A program made the position numbers and the translations under genes. This document shows positions 1 through 6,970 of a stretch of DNA of 10,787 bases, piece by piece; within the stretch, counting starts at the first letter, position 1; each line of letters starts with the position of its first letter. The notes under the pieces are model-generated. The model did not search any database and was not told the origin of the DNA. It saw only the letters and a list, made by a program, of their open reading frames with translations. The DNA comes from Bryobacteraceae bacterium (GTDB lineage: Bacteria; Acidobacteriota; Terriglobia; Bryobacterales; Bryobacteraceae). The DNA is taken from positions 1 through 10,787 of the forward strand of contig JASHSD010000743.1 in assembly GCA_030036985.1 (NCBI GenBank). The letters are read 5' to 3'.

Positions 1-122
1 GGGTAATAACGCCGGCGCGCGGGTTCATGCAGGATTCGCAGATAGACGACCACGGCCGCTTCCAGGTAACCGAACGCAACCCCGAACAACAACAGGACAA
101 AGAGCGCGCGCCGCACCGGCAT
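1..122 (-). CDS. N-terminus of a conserved membrane protein (partial, runs off left end)
   Basis: The minus strand from an ATG at 122-120 is open to the window edge for 40 complete codons. The peptide begins MPVRRALFVLLLFGVAFGYL and continues EAAVVVYLRILHEPARRRYYP. It has a positively charged start, a hydrophobic segment (about residues 6-28) carrying a single Glu in an FGYLEAAVVVYLR stretch, and then an Arg-rich part. I recall similar openings from conserved hypothetical multi-pass membrane proteins of Acidobacteria and other soil bacteria, but I know no function. The start is uncertain. AGGA lies only one base before the ATG, but has a normal 7-base spacing to a GTG at 116, so translation may begin two codons later. 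The gene is divergent from the 183-452 gene. The body of the protein is outside the window, so no role can be given. Confidence 0.6.
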   Translation of the reverse strand, partial: MPVRRALFVLLLFGVAFGYLEAAVVVYLRILHEPARRRYY

Positions 123-153
123 ATCCTATCAGCGTAATCCTTCGGGCGGATTT

Positions 154-183
154 GATAGATTCGAACCTGATAGATTCAAACCA
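154..183. repeat. 15-bp tandem direct repeat between divergent genes
   Basis: Two adjacent 15-base units, GATAGATTCGAACCT (154-168) and GATAGATTCAAACCA (169-183), match at 13 of 15 positions. They occupy half of the 60-bp gap between the two divergent genes, and the second unit ends on the A of the proposed ATG at 183. Tandem half-sites next to divergent starts can be operators, but two copies could equally be a slippage duplication. No regulator is encoded nearby. Confidence 0.6.
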
Positions 184-452
184 TGCCCGCGCCTTCTTCC
201 TGCGAAGAATGTGAGGCGATCCGTCAGGGATTGCTGGAACTGGTGGAATTTTCAAACCGCAGCCGGCCCGGCCCGGACGCCACTCCGGGGCAGCTTATCG
301 AATGGTTCGAGCGGCGGGAAGAAGATGACGATTACAGGAATCGGGTGCGACCGGTGCTGGCAACGCTCAGGCGCAGATGGATGGAACACTATAAACTAAC
401 AGGCCACAACATACCCTGGACGCCGCCGAATTGGCTGACTAGCCCGAACTGA
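183..452 (+). CDS. Small hypothetical protein (89 aa)
   Basis: ATG at 183, TGA at 450-452. I do not recognise a named family. The protein is soluble and highly charged, with no signal peptide or membrane segment. It opens with a CEEC pair (Cys7 and Cys10), followed by a probable helix (EAIRQGLLELVEFSN), the segment TPGQLIEWFERREEDDDYRNR, and a basic Arg/Trp-rich C-terminal third ending in a Pro/Trp cluster (IPWTPPNWL). The amphipathic helical look and sensible acid/base distribution suggest a real gene rather than random ORF. No clear Shine-Dalgarno precedes the ATG, because the space is taken by the 15-bp repeat, so the start or leaderless translation is uncertain. It converges with the 471-920 gene, with 18 bp between the two stops. 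Confidence 0.55.
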   Translation: MPAPSSCEECEAIRQGLLELVEFSNRSRPGPDATPGQLIEWFERREEDDDYRNRVRPVLATLRRRWMEHYKLTGHNIPWTPPNWLTSPN

Positions 453-470
453 GTCGGGGAAAGGCCCTAA

Positions 471-920
471 TTAACCCACTATCGGCGCACCGCGTTCGAG
501 AATGATCGAATAGCTATAATTGTAATCGTCGGAAAGATTGGTTCCGTCCTTGGCCTTACGCAACGCACTGAGGGGCGTCGCTGGAATCTCGCAACAATCC
601 GAAAGCAGATAGACTGTTTTTTTCCAAAGCTCTTCTTTCCTGGTTTCCTCACCACGCGCAGCAAGCAGCTTCTTTACGGTGGCCTCAGGTGCGGACTCAA
701 CTAAGGCGATCTCCTTTACAGTGCCTTCGTACATGATCTTCGGACCACTCTTCGGACTGTCCACTGGCGCGATGTAAACCTTAAGCGTTCCCTGCTTTTT
801 CAACCACCGTTGGGCTCCTGACCATTTCTTTTTGGATTGAAACGCGGTCGGCTCCTTCCGCTTGCATGCTTCTTCCAAATGCTCCTTATAGTTGCGCGTA
901 AACACCGCTCTCCGATGCAT
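471..920 (-). CDS. Hypothetical lysine-rich protein (149 aa), possibly PUA-like
   Basis: ATG at 920-918 preceded by AGGGA about 4-5 bases upstream; stop TAA at 473-471. There is no signal peptide or membrane segment. The N-terminal third is basic (KEHLEEACKRKEPTAFQSKKKW) and includes a WSGAQRWLKKQG segment. The middle looks like beta strands (LKVYIAPVDSPKSG, then IMYEGTVKEIALV), and the C-terminus has an unusual Tyr/Asn-rich strand (SDDYNYSYSIILE). The strand pattern with a 'YxGTVKEI'-like segment resembles PUA/ASCH/EVE-type small barrels, but this is a weak inference and I cannot assign a family. The coding DNA is visibly poorer in GC than the operon beside it (many AAA/AAG Lys and ATT/ATA Ile codons), which hints at separate acquisition. 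It is convergent with the 89-aa gene and about 110 bp downstream of the operon end. Confidence 0.6.
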   Translation of the reverse strand: MHRRAVFTRNYKEHLEEACKRKEPTAFQSKKKWSGAQRWLKKQGTLKVYIAPVDSPKSGPKIMYEGTVKEIALVESAPEATVKKLLAARGEETRKEELWKKTVYLLSDCCEIPATPLSALRKAKDGTNLSDDYNYSYSIILERGAPIVG

Positions 921-1027
921 GCTTCCCTGAGCCGCAGGGTAGCATGGCGCGCGGTCCCGACTTCACGTAACGGAGGCGCTTCCGCCATGCGGGTAACTCG
1001 GCTTGGCGAGCCCTGGGTGGACTTTTT

Positions 1028-1324
1028 CTATCCAGCGGGCTTGCGCCGAGGCGACACGTAATGAAACCGGATCAGATAAATCCTCTCGCCCCGGCCATGC
1101 TTCGCCACTTTGAGTAAGTCGATCACGCCCAGGAACCCCGACTCCCGCGCCAGTTGCGGAGTGATATCAAGCAGCCCGATCGGCTCGATGGAATCCACCT
1201 CGATCTCGCCTTCCTCCATCGGATATCGCCCGCCGACTTTGACGTGCGGACGCGTCCAGATGCGCACGCTGCAGGTGATCTCCCCGCGCCGAACGCCCTC
1301 GCGGAGGCGCTTCGTGAAGACCAA
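1028..1324 (-). CDS. ASCH-domain protein (98 aa), last gene of operon
   Basis: TTG start at 1324-1322, TAG at 1030-1028. The whole protein is one ASCH (ASC-1 homology) domain of the PUA-like superfamily. It opens with FTKRLREGVRRGEIT, whose G14-E15-I16-T17...R21 matches the family's G-x-K-x-x-x-x-R signature. A beta strand follows (KVGGRYPMEEGEIEVDSIEPIG), then a helix with LARESGFLGVIDLLKVAKHG and a final strand IYLIRFHYV. ASCH proteins bind RNA or modified nucleotides, and some cleave acylated cytidines; this one's substrate is unknown. The reading begins 4 bp after the DUF1552 stop. A GAGG inside the end of that gene lies 9 bases before the TTG, so translation is probably coupled. Its protein looks cytoplasmic, unlike the exported products of the other three operon genes. 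An earlier start inside the upstream gene cannot be excluded. Confidence 0.85.
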   Translation of the reverse strand: MVFTKRLREGVRRGEITCSVRIWTRPHVKVGGRYPMEEGEIEVDSIEPIGLLDITPQLARESGFLGVIDLLKVAKHGRGERIYLIRFHYVSPRRKPAG

Positions 1325-1328
1325 CCGC

Positions 1329-2672
1329 CTAAACCTCGGACAAATTATTGAACTGTCCGTTGCTGTCGCCCAGTTTCTCGGCGGGCACGCCCAGCTTATT
1401 CAGCAAAGTCAACTGCAGGTTCGTCAGCGGCGTATGTTCCGGATAAACCAGATGCCGTCCGCCCTTCAGCGCACCCGACCCGCCGCCGACCAAAAACGTC
1501 GGCAGCGGACCGTGGGTGTGCCGGTCGCTGTTGCTGATGCCCGACCCGAACAGCAGAATCACATGATCCAGCAGCGAGCCGTCGCCGTCCGGCGTATTCC
1601 GCAGTTTTTCCAGATATTCGGTAAAAAGCCCGATATGATATCGCTGAATGTGCGCGCATTTCGCCATCTTTTCCGGATTGCCCTGATGGTGCGTCAGCGG
1701 ATGGTGCGGCTCCGGCACGCCGATCTGCGGATACGGCCGTCCCGTCTGCTCGCGCCCGTACATGAACGTAATCACCCGCGTCAAATCGGACTGGTAAGCC
1801 AGCAGCTGTAGGTCGTATAACAATCGCACCTGGTCCTCGAACTTCTCCGGGATGCCCGCCGGCTGAGCCATATCCGGCAGTTGTTTCGAACTCTGCTCCT
1901 CGGCCTTCTGAATGCGCCGCTCGACGTCTCTCAGCGATGCGAGGTAGTCGGTCACCTTGCGATTGTCGGCCGCGCCCAACTGCCGCCGCAGCTGACTCAC
2001 GCGATCGTTCACCGAATCGAGCAGGCTCTTATCCTCGCTCAAACGCGCGGCCCGAACCTTCGGATCGGTGCTGTCGCTCGAACCGAACATGCGCTCGAAC
2101 AGCACGCGCGGATTGTTCTCCGCCATCAGCGGCAGCGTCGGCGTGAGCCACGAAATCGTGCTGCTGTAAGCGCAGCTGTAGCCCAGATCGCAATCGCCCA
2201 GCAGGCTGTTCTCGTCGGCGGTCATCTGCAGCGACGAAAGCTGCGTGTCGTTCTCCCAAGCCTTCGCGAGGATCTGATCCATCGACACCGCATTCTCGAC
2301 GGCGGTGTCCGACTTCCTTACGTGCACGCCGGTCAGATACGATCCGCAGGCGCGCGAATGATCGCCGCCGCCGTCGCCGAGCGCTTCCGCCTGATCGCTG
2401 GCGAGGCCCGTAACCACGATCAACTTGTCCTTGAACGGCTCCAGAGCTTTCAGCGTGGGCGAAAGCTCGTACTGAGTTCCTTCGCCTTTAGGCAACCACT
2501 GGTCGTAGATGATTCCGTTCGGATGATAGACGCAGCCGAAGCGGCGCACCGGCGCGGTGGACGCGGCCGTCGCATAGGCGGGAACCATGGCGTCGAGCAG
2601 CGGCAGCGCCACCGCGGCGCCCATACCCCGAAGCACGGTCCGTCGTGAAATCGCTTTCTTCGTCACGAACAT
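1329..2672 (-). CDS. DUF1552 family protein, Tat-exported (447 aa)
   Basis: ATG at 2672-2670 with AGGAG 8-9 bases upstream; TAG at 1331-1329. The N-terminus holds a twin-arginine signal, SRRTVLRGMG (R10-R11), then a hydrophobic stretch and a cleavage region around AYATAAS (residues 32-38). This implies that the folded protein is exported by Tat. Residues about 45-440 match the DUF1552 family, whose function is unknown. Segments such as GGGDHSRACGS (D104-H105-S106), EPHHPLTHH (H323, H324, H328, H329) and NSDRHTHGPLP (D383, H385, H387) resemble the metal-ligand layout of the related DUF1501/alkaline-phosphatase-like proteins, so a metal-dependent hydrolase is conceivable but unproven. A helical, charged segment (about residues 215-265) may form a coiled coil. 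It lies 20 bp downstream of the DUF1592-family gene, its usual partner in Acidobacteria and Planctomycetes, so the pair probably acts together outside the cytoplasmic membrane. Confidence 0.96.
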   Translation of the reverse strand: MFVTKKAISRRTVLRGMGAAVALPLLDAMVPAYATAASTAPVRRFGCVYHPNGIIYDQWLPKGEGTQYELSPTLKALEPFKDKLIVVTGLASDQAEALGDGGGDHSRACGSYLTGVHVRKSDTAVENAVSMDQILAKAWENDTQLSSLQMTADENSLLGDCDLGYSCAYSSTISWLTPTLPLMAENNPRVLFERMFGSSDSTDPKVRAARLSEDKSLLDSVNDRVSQLRRQLGAADNRKVTDYLASLRDVERRIQKAEEQSSKQLPDMAQPAGIPEKFEDQVRLLYDLQLLAYQSDLTRVITFMYGREQTGRPYPQIGVPEPHHPLTHHQGNPEKMAKCAHIQRYHIGLFTEYLEKLRNTPDGDGSLLDHVILLFGSGISNSDRHTHGPLPTFLVGGGSGALKGGRHLVYPEHTPLTNLQLTLLNKLGVPAEKLGDSNGQFNNLSEV

Positions 2673-2692
2673 GGTCTGGTTCTCCTTATGCC

Positions 2693-5101
2693 TTATTTCT
2701 TAAGTGCCGCCTGCGTGCTGTGCACGGCGCTCACCGCCCGCGGGGCCGCGGTTCTCATCTGAAATGGCGGACTCTTCACGATCGCGGCGATCAAAGCCGA
2801 CCAGCGGTAATCGTCCGCCGCCGCCGCGCGGTCGATGGCGCGCACGGTCGGCCCGTCGTAATACTCGAGTCCTCGTCCCAACGCATAGGTCAACAGCTTT
2901 TCGGTCACCGCGCGCGCGAACTGGTCTTTCTGCGCTACCAGCGCCTGCCGCAGTTGTATCGGCCCGTTGACCTTCGTGCCGTCCAGCAGCACGCCGGAAG
3001 CGTCGATGGGGCTGCCGGCGTCCGTGGTGCGCCACTGGCCTATCGCGTCGAAATTCTCCAGACTCAATCCCAGCGGGTCCATGCGCGCGTGGCAACTGGC
3101 GCAGACCGCGTTGGCGCGATGCGTCTCCAGCATCTGCCGCACGGTCATCGGCTTGTTGTCTTTATTGCTCGATTCGAGCGACGGCACATTCGGCGGCGGC
3201 GCGGGCGGCGGCGCGGCCAGAATATTTTCGAGCAGCCATTTGCCGCGGATGGTCGGGGAAGTCCGCGTGGTGTAAGACGTCACCGCGAGGATGCTGGCCT
3301 TGCCCAGCAGTCCAAAACGATTCGGATCGGTGAGCTTCACTGCCCGGAAACGGCTTCCGTAGACGCCGGAAATTCCATAGTGCCGCGCCAGCTGCTCATT
3401 CAAAAACGTCTCGTCCGAAGTCAGCAGATCGATGACGCTGTTGTTCTCTTTCAACTGTGCGTCGAGGAACATCTCCGTCTCGGTGACGAAGGCCACGCGC
3501 AGATTGTCGTCGAACCACGGGAACTTCGTGCTCTCCGGATTCAGCAGCCAGACGTTGCGGATCTGCAGCCAATCCGAGAAGAAATTATCGACCAGCGACT
3601 TGCGCGTGCGCGGATCAGCCACCATGCGCGCGACCTGTTTCTCCAGCACGGCCGGCTCATGCAGTTTGCCCGCGGTGGCGAGGTCGAGCAGCGTATCGTC
3701 CGGCGTGCTGCTCCACAAAAAGAACGAGAGGCGCGAAGCCAGCTCGACATCCGGAATGCGATAGACGGCGCCCGGGGCCACGCCCGCCGGATCGGCTTCG
3801 ATGCGGAACAGAAAATCGGGGCTGACCAGCACGCGCTCCAGCGCGGCGCGAATGCCATCGTCGAACGTACCGTTCGCTCGCGCATGCTTGTAGAAACTCA
3901 CCAGCGTGGCAACGTCGTCGCTGGTGGCCGCGCGGCGATACGCCCGCCGCGCCAGTTTCGTCAGGATCTTCGTGGCGCAAGGCGTTTCTTCGGCCGGGCT
4001 CGCGGAGTTGCACACGTAGAGAAGCTGCCGGCTGGGCGAATTCTGGTCCACGTGAGCGTTATAAGGACCGCCAATCAGCAATGCGGCGATCGCCACCGGC
4101 GCGGTGGGCGAATCGGATTGCCGACTGTAGAGCGGCAGATGATCAGGGCCCACGCCTTCCGCCTCCGCATCGTCGGTCTTGAGCATGGTCGCGACCACCC
4201 GGTGCACGCCGGCCTTCACCGGTACGCGCACCTCCAAGCCCTCATCGCCGTCGTATTGGAAAGTCTTTGTCGGAGCCTTCCCGCCGCCCAACTGGAACTG
4301 CGCCACCTTCGCGCCGTCGAGCCGAATCTCGAACTGAGTCGACACGTTCAGCCCGCGAATAACTGTGTCCCAAGCCCGCTGCAGCCGGATCTTCAGAACG
4401 TAATCGCCATCCACCGGGAAATAGTGGCGCGCCGCGACGCCGCCCTTCGATCCGAGCGGAAAATCTTCGCTCATGCGGTTAATCTGGCGCAGATAGGTCT
4501 GATCGTTGGCGCTGTTCTTGAGCGCGCCGTAGCGCACGAACGTGGGCGGGAGCGTCGCATCGCCCACGGCGCGCCGCGCTATGGCGGACGCCGCGGAGAT
4601 GTACCGATCAAGCAACGCCGGCTGGATGGAAAGCGCGTCGGCATTGTTCTCGAAACCGTATGCCTGCTCGTCCGGCGGCAGCATCGCCTGCGGATCGACT
4701 TCGACGCCGAGCAGATCCCGCACCGCATTGGCGTATTCGGCGCGATTCAGCCGATGCAGATTGGCGGACCTTCCCGGATTCGCATGCACCGCTGCCGCGC
4801 GGTCGATCTCCGCTTCCAGCCAGCCGGCGACCTTGTCGTAAGTGGCGTTATCCGGACGCGGAAGCTTCGGCGGCGGCATGGCGCGGCTGCGCAGCTTCAC
4901 GATTACTTTTTCCCACGTCTCCGCCGCATTCGCGGGATGCTCGGCATCCGTCCGATCCAGCATCAGATTCGCGGTCTTCAGCTTCGCGTTGTGGCACGAG
5001 ACGCAGTATTTGTTGACCATCTCGCGCGCGGGCGTAGCAGTCTGCGCTACAGCCGACGCCGCCAAACAGACCGCGCCAATCAACAATCGATGCATGCTCA
5101 T
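2693..5101 (-). CDS. DUF1587/DUF1592/DUF1588/DUF1585 exported c-type haem protein (802 aa)
   Basis: I choose the ATG at 5101-5099. It overlaps the upstream TGA as ATGA, has AGGG 7-8 bases before it, and gives a clean Sec signal (RLLIGAVCLAASAVAQ, residues 5-20). Stop TAA at 2695-2693. Order of parts: N-terminal cytochrome c-like region with CVSCH (33-37) and RAMPPPKLPRP (73-83); DUF1587 (about 116-179, starting LHRLNRAEYANAVRDLLG); a beta-rich domain (about 225-330) resembling a carbohydrate-binding or PA14-like module; DUF1595 (about 375-436); DUF1592 (about 447-574); DUF1588 (about 594-690) with a second haem motif CASCH at 667-671; and DUF1585 (about 708-783). The length is normal for the family. 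These proteins are presumed periplasmic or surface cytochromes of unknown substrate; a role in oxidative polymer breakdown has been suggested from context only. Two further cysteines in YVCNSASPAEETPC (364, 375) may form a disulfide. Confidence 0.96.
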   Translation of the reverse strand: MSMHRLLIGAVCLAASAVAQTATPAREMVNKYCVSCHNAKLKTANLMLDRTDAEHPANAAETWEKVIVKLRSRAMPPPKLPRPDNATYDKVAGWLEAEIDRAAAVHANPGRSANLHRLNRAEYANAVRDLLGVEVDPQAMLPPDEQAYGFENNADALSIQPALLDRYISAASAIARRAVGDATLPPTFVRYGALKNSANDQTYLRQINRMSEDFPLGSKGGVAARHYFPVDGDYVLKIRLQRAWDTVIRGLNVSTQFEIRLDGAKVAQFQLGGGKAPTKTFQYDGDEGLEVRVPVKAGVHRVVATMLKTDDAEAEGVGPDHLPLYSRQSDSPTAPVAIAALLIGGPYNAHVDQNSPSRQLLYVCNSASPAEETPCATKILTKLARRAYRRAATSDDVATLVSFYKHARANGTFDDGIRAALERVLVSPDFLFRIEADPAGVAPGAVYRIPDVELASRLSFFLWSSTPDDTLLDLATAGKLHEPAVLEKQVARMVADPRTRKSLVDNFFSDWLQIRNVWLLNPESTKFPWFDDNLRVAFVTETEMFLDAQLKENNSVIDLLTSDETFLNEQLARHYGISGVYGSRFRAVKLTDPNRFGLLGKASILAVTSYTTRTSPTIRGKWLLENILAAPPPAPPPNVPSLESSNKDNKPMTVRQMLETHRANAVCASCHARMDPLGLSLENFDAIGQWRTTDAGSPIDASGVLLDGTKVNGPIQLRQALVAQKDQFARAVTEKLLTYALGRGLEYYDGPTVRAIDRAAAADDYRWSALIAAIVKSPPFQMRTAAPRAVSAVHSTQAALKK

Positions 5102-6639
5102 TGCGCCGCCCTGCATTTGTTCTGCGCCTCGCACGGATGCCCCAGCTTCGGATCGGCGCCATGCTTCGCCAGCAGATCGGCGCCTTCTTTGTTATAGAGA
5201 ACCCCGCCGAGGCGATCGCCATATCCTGCCGCGGCCAACCACGGCGTCACGTTGGCCTTACTGACCGCATTCACGTTGACGCCCAGATCGATCATCTGGG
5301 CAAGGAGCGTGTTCCACCCGCGATAAGCCGGGCCGAACAATGCGTTCTCGTTGTTCGTGTTCTCGCCTTTCGGATCGACGCCGAGATCCAGCAGAAATTT
5401 GACGCAGGCCAGCGCCTCGGCTTCGGTGGCGGGGCTTTCGCCAATGCCGTGGTTGAGGCCCGTCGCCGCCATAATCGCGGTCGAATTGGTCGCTGTCTTG
5501 ATCTTCGGGTCCGCGCCGGCCTTGAGCAGGATCTTCATCATCTCCAGATCGTCGGCCGACGCCGCCAGCAAGAAAGGCGTGGCGCCGACCGTATCCTCAT
5601 ATCCGCCCGCGATGCTCGGCTGCGGCTTCGTCATGCGCGCGTTCACATTGGCCCCATGCGCCAGCAGCGCGTTCACCAGCTTCAGCTTGGCCTGACGATC
5701 CGGAATGCCGCCCATCGGATCGATCACGCCATAGACGCGGTTCGCCGTATACGATTCCCATTCCGTCGATGCCCAATGCAGCGGCGTAAAACCCGCATCG
5801 CCGATGTTCGGATCGGCGCCATGATCGAGCAGCCACAGCGCCAGCGGAACCTGGCCCCTGACGGTCGCCAGGAGCAGCGGCGTGTAGCCGATCGCACCCG
5901 GAGTCTTGCGCCCGCCGATGCCCGGGAAGCGCGGCGGCGCAACCACGAGATCCGGATCGGCCTGCGTGAGGATATTCACATCGACTCCCGCGGCGAGCAG
6001 CACTTCGACCACCGCCTGATCGCCTTCCCGCGCCGCGAAATGGATCGCGGTGAATCCCTGCTTGCTGTGCGCTTTGAGATCCGCATGCGCGTCGATGAGC
6101 GCCTTGACCACATCGGGATGATGTTCCGCCGCGGCCCACATCAATGCGTTCTGCCCCTGCGTCGGCTCCCGCGCCTCGATCGCCGCGCCGAATTCGATCA
6201 GCCTGCGTACGGCATCCACGGCCCCGGCCTTCGCGCAGGTCATGAGCGGGGTCTCGCCGGTCGCGATCGCGGCGTTCGGATTCGCGCCCGATTTCAGCAG
6301 CACCCGCACCAGCGTGTCGCTCCCGTTGATACAGGCCTGAGAAAGCGGCGTCATCTTGAAATCGTTCGCGAGGTTCGCGTCCGCGCCTGCTTTGAGCAGC
6401 AGTTCGGTGGTGTCCGCTTCATTAAAATGCGCGGCCCAAAGCAGCGCCGTCGAACCGTCCCTCGACCGCGCATTGACGTCGGCCTTCTGCGCCAGCAGCG
6501 CGCTGACGGTCTTTGCGTCCTGATTCCTGGCGGCGTCGACGAGGCGCGAATCGGCCGCAGCGCCCGTTTCGGCGGCGACTGCCAACGCGGAGAAACTCAA
6601 CGCCAAAGCTGATGCCAATGCCGGAACTCTGATCGACAT
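5098..6639 (-). CDS. Exported ankyrin-repeat protein (513 aa), first gene of operon
   Basis: ATG at 6639-6637 with AAGGGG about 5 bases upstream; TGA at 5100-5098 overlaps the next start. Residues 1-24 form a Sec signal peptide (MSIRVPALASALALSFSALA, then VAAE). The rest is an ankyrin array of roughly ten repeats with typical motifs: DGSTALLWAAHFNEADTTEL, LLKAGADANLAN, TGETPLMTCAKAGAVDAVRR, GFTAIHFAAREGDQAVVEVL and GFTPLHWAS. Some repeats carry long insertions (about residues 205-240 and 300-345). The C-terminus ends in a short Cys pair segment, HPCEAQNKCRAAQ, which could form a disulfide after export. Ankyrin arrays are protein-binding scaffolds, so inference from the operon is that it docks onto, or organises, the co-encoded haem and DUF1552 proteins outside the membrane. 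A TATAAT sits 22 bases upstream of the start, making this the likely first gene of the transcript. Confidence 0.95.
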   Translation of the reverse strand: MSIRVPALASALALSFSALAVAAETGAAADSRLVDAARNQDAKTVSALLAQKADVNARSRDGSTALLWAAHFNEADTTELLLKAGADANLANDFKMTPLSQACINGSDTLVRVLLKSGANPNAAIATGETPLMTCAKAGAVDAVRRLIEFGAAIEAREPTQGQNALMWAAAEHHPDVVKALIDAHADLKAHSKQGFTAIHFAAREGDQAVVEVLLAAGVDVNILTQADPDLVVAPPRFPGIGGRKTPGAIGYTPLLLATVRGQVPLALWLLDHGADPNIGDAGFTPLHWASTEWESYTANRVYGVIDPMGGIPDRQAKLKLVNALLAHGANVNARMTKPQPSIAGGYEDTVGATPFLLAASADDLEMMKILLKAGADPKIKTATNSTAIMAATGLNHGIGESPATEAEALACVKFLLDLGVDPKGENTNNENALFGPAYRGWNTLLAQMIDLGVNVNAVSKANVTPWLAAAGYGDRLGGVLYNKEGADLLAKHGADPKLGHPCEAQNKCRAAQ

Positions 6640-6660
6640 GCCGCCCCTTTCGCGGCCATT

Positions 6661-6666
6661 ATTATA
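6661..6666 (-). promoter_or_regulatory. Candidate -10 element of the ankyrin-DUF1592-DUF1552-ASCH operon
   Basis: The minus strand reads a perfect TATAAT here, in an AT-rich island (CTCATATAATAATGG) within otherwise very GC-rich DNA. It is 22 bases ahead of the ankyrin ATG, which would give a leader of about 14 bases containing the AAGGGG ribosome site. No good -35 is visible: the hexamer at the 17-bp spacing is GC only. The promoter may therefore need an activator or use another sigma factor. Confidence 0.4.
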
Positions 6667-6793
6667 TGAGATTCAGGCGCCCGCCGCGCGGGACAGCGGC
6701 GTGGGGCGAAAAAAGTAAGGGTGAGTTTCGCACCTCCCTGCCCCGCTGCACAGAATGCCGGTTCACGATAACCTGAGGGAAGGAGCGGCCACG

Positions 6794-6970
6794 ATGAGCG
6801 AACACGCCACCGCCACAAGCGCACCGAGCCGACCAGCCGCCCCGACCGTGTTCGAGCAGGGCCTCGGCATGTTCGGCAGCCCGGAAGACGCCGCGCTCAT
6901 TGATGAAGTCGTTTCGCTCGTCGACGCGGAGCACCGGCGTCCCGGCAAATACCAGCCGCTCGGCCTCTGA
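6794..6970 (+). CDS. VapB-like antitoxin (58 aa) of a broken toxin-antitoxin pair
   Basis: ATG at 6794 preceded by GGAAGGAG with an 8-base spacing, which favours it over an in-frame ATG at 6755. The TGA (6968-6970) overlaps the next ATG as TGATG. The product is small and acidic in its second half, with an Ala/Pro-rich N-terminus and a C-terminal segment GSPEDAALIDEVVSLVDAEH, then RRPGKYQPLGL. That is the length and layout of a short antitoxin whose C-terminal helix would embrace a PIN-domain toxin. The main support is the one-base overlap with an ORF that starts like VapC; the antitoxin family itself I recognise only loosely. It has no obvious ribbon-helix-helix or AbrB DNA-binding domain, so autoregulation is uncertain. 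Its toxin partner is truncated, so the antitoxin is probably a relic unless it neutralises a toxin encoded elsewhere. Confidence 0.65.
   Translation: MSEHATATSAPSRPAAPTVFEQGLGMFGSPEDAALIDEVVSLVDAEHRRPGKYQPLGL

Noticed and set aside
25..255. Minus-strand 76-codon ORF near the left edge
   Set aside because: It overlaps both the membrane-protein start in a better frame and the 183-452 gene; its sequence is Arg-rich and unstructured.
1110..2648. Plus-strand ORFs (1110-1811 and 1881-2648) across the DUF1552 gene
   Set aside because: These are antisense to a well-supported gene; the peptides are Arg/Gln-rich and lack any recognisable motif.
5102..5134. Upstream in-frame ATG of the DUF1592-family gene
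   Set aside because: It would put 11 extra residues (MRGAEQMQGGA) before a normal signal peptide and overlap the ankyrin gene by 37 bp. The ATG at 5101 has both the ATGA coupling and a properly spaced AGGG.
2645..5197. An 850-codon plus-strand ORF opposite the DUF1592-family gene, and a 503-codon one (5101-6612) opposite the ankyrin gene
   Set aside because: Both are antisense shadows produced by GC-rich codon bias. Their translations are Arg/His/Gln-rich and low in complexity, with no domain, while the minus strand encodes clear families with ribosome sites.
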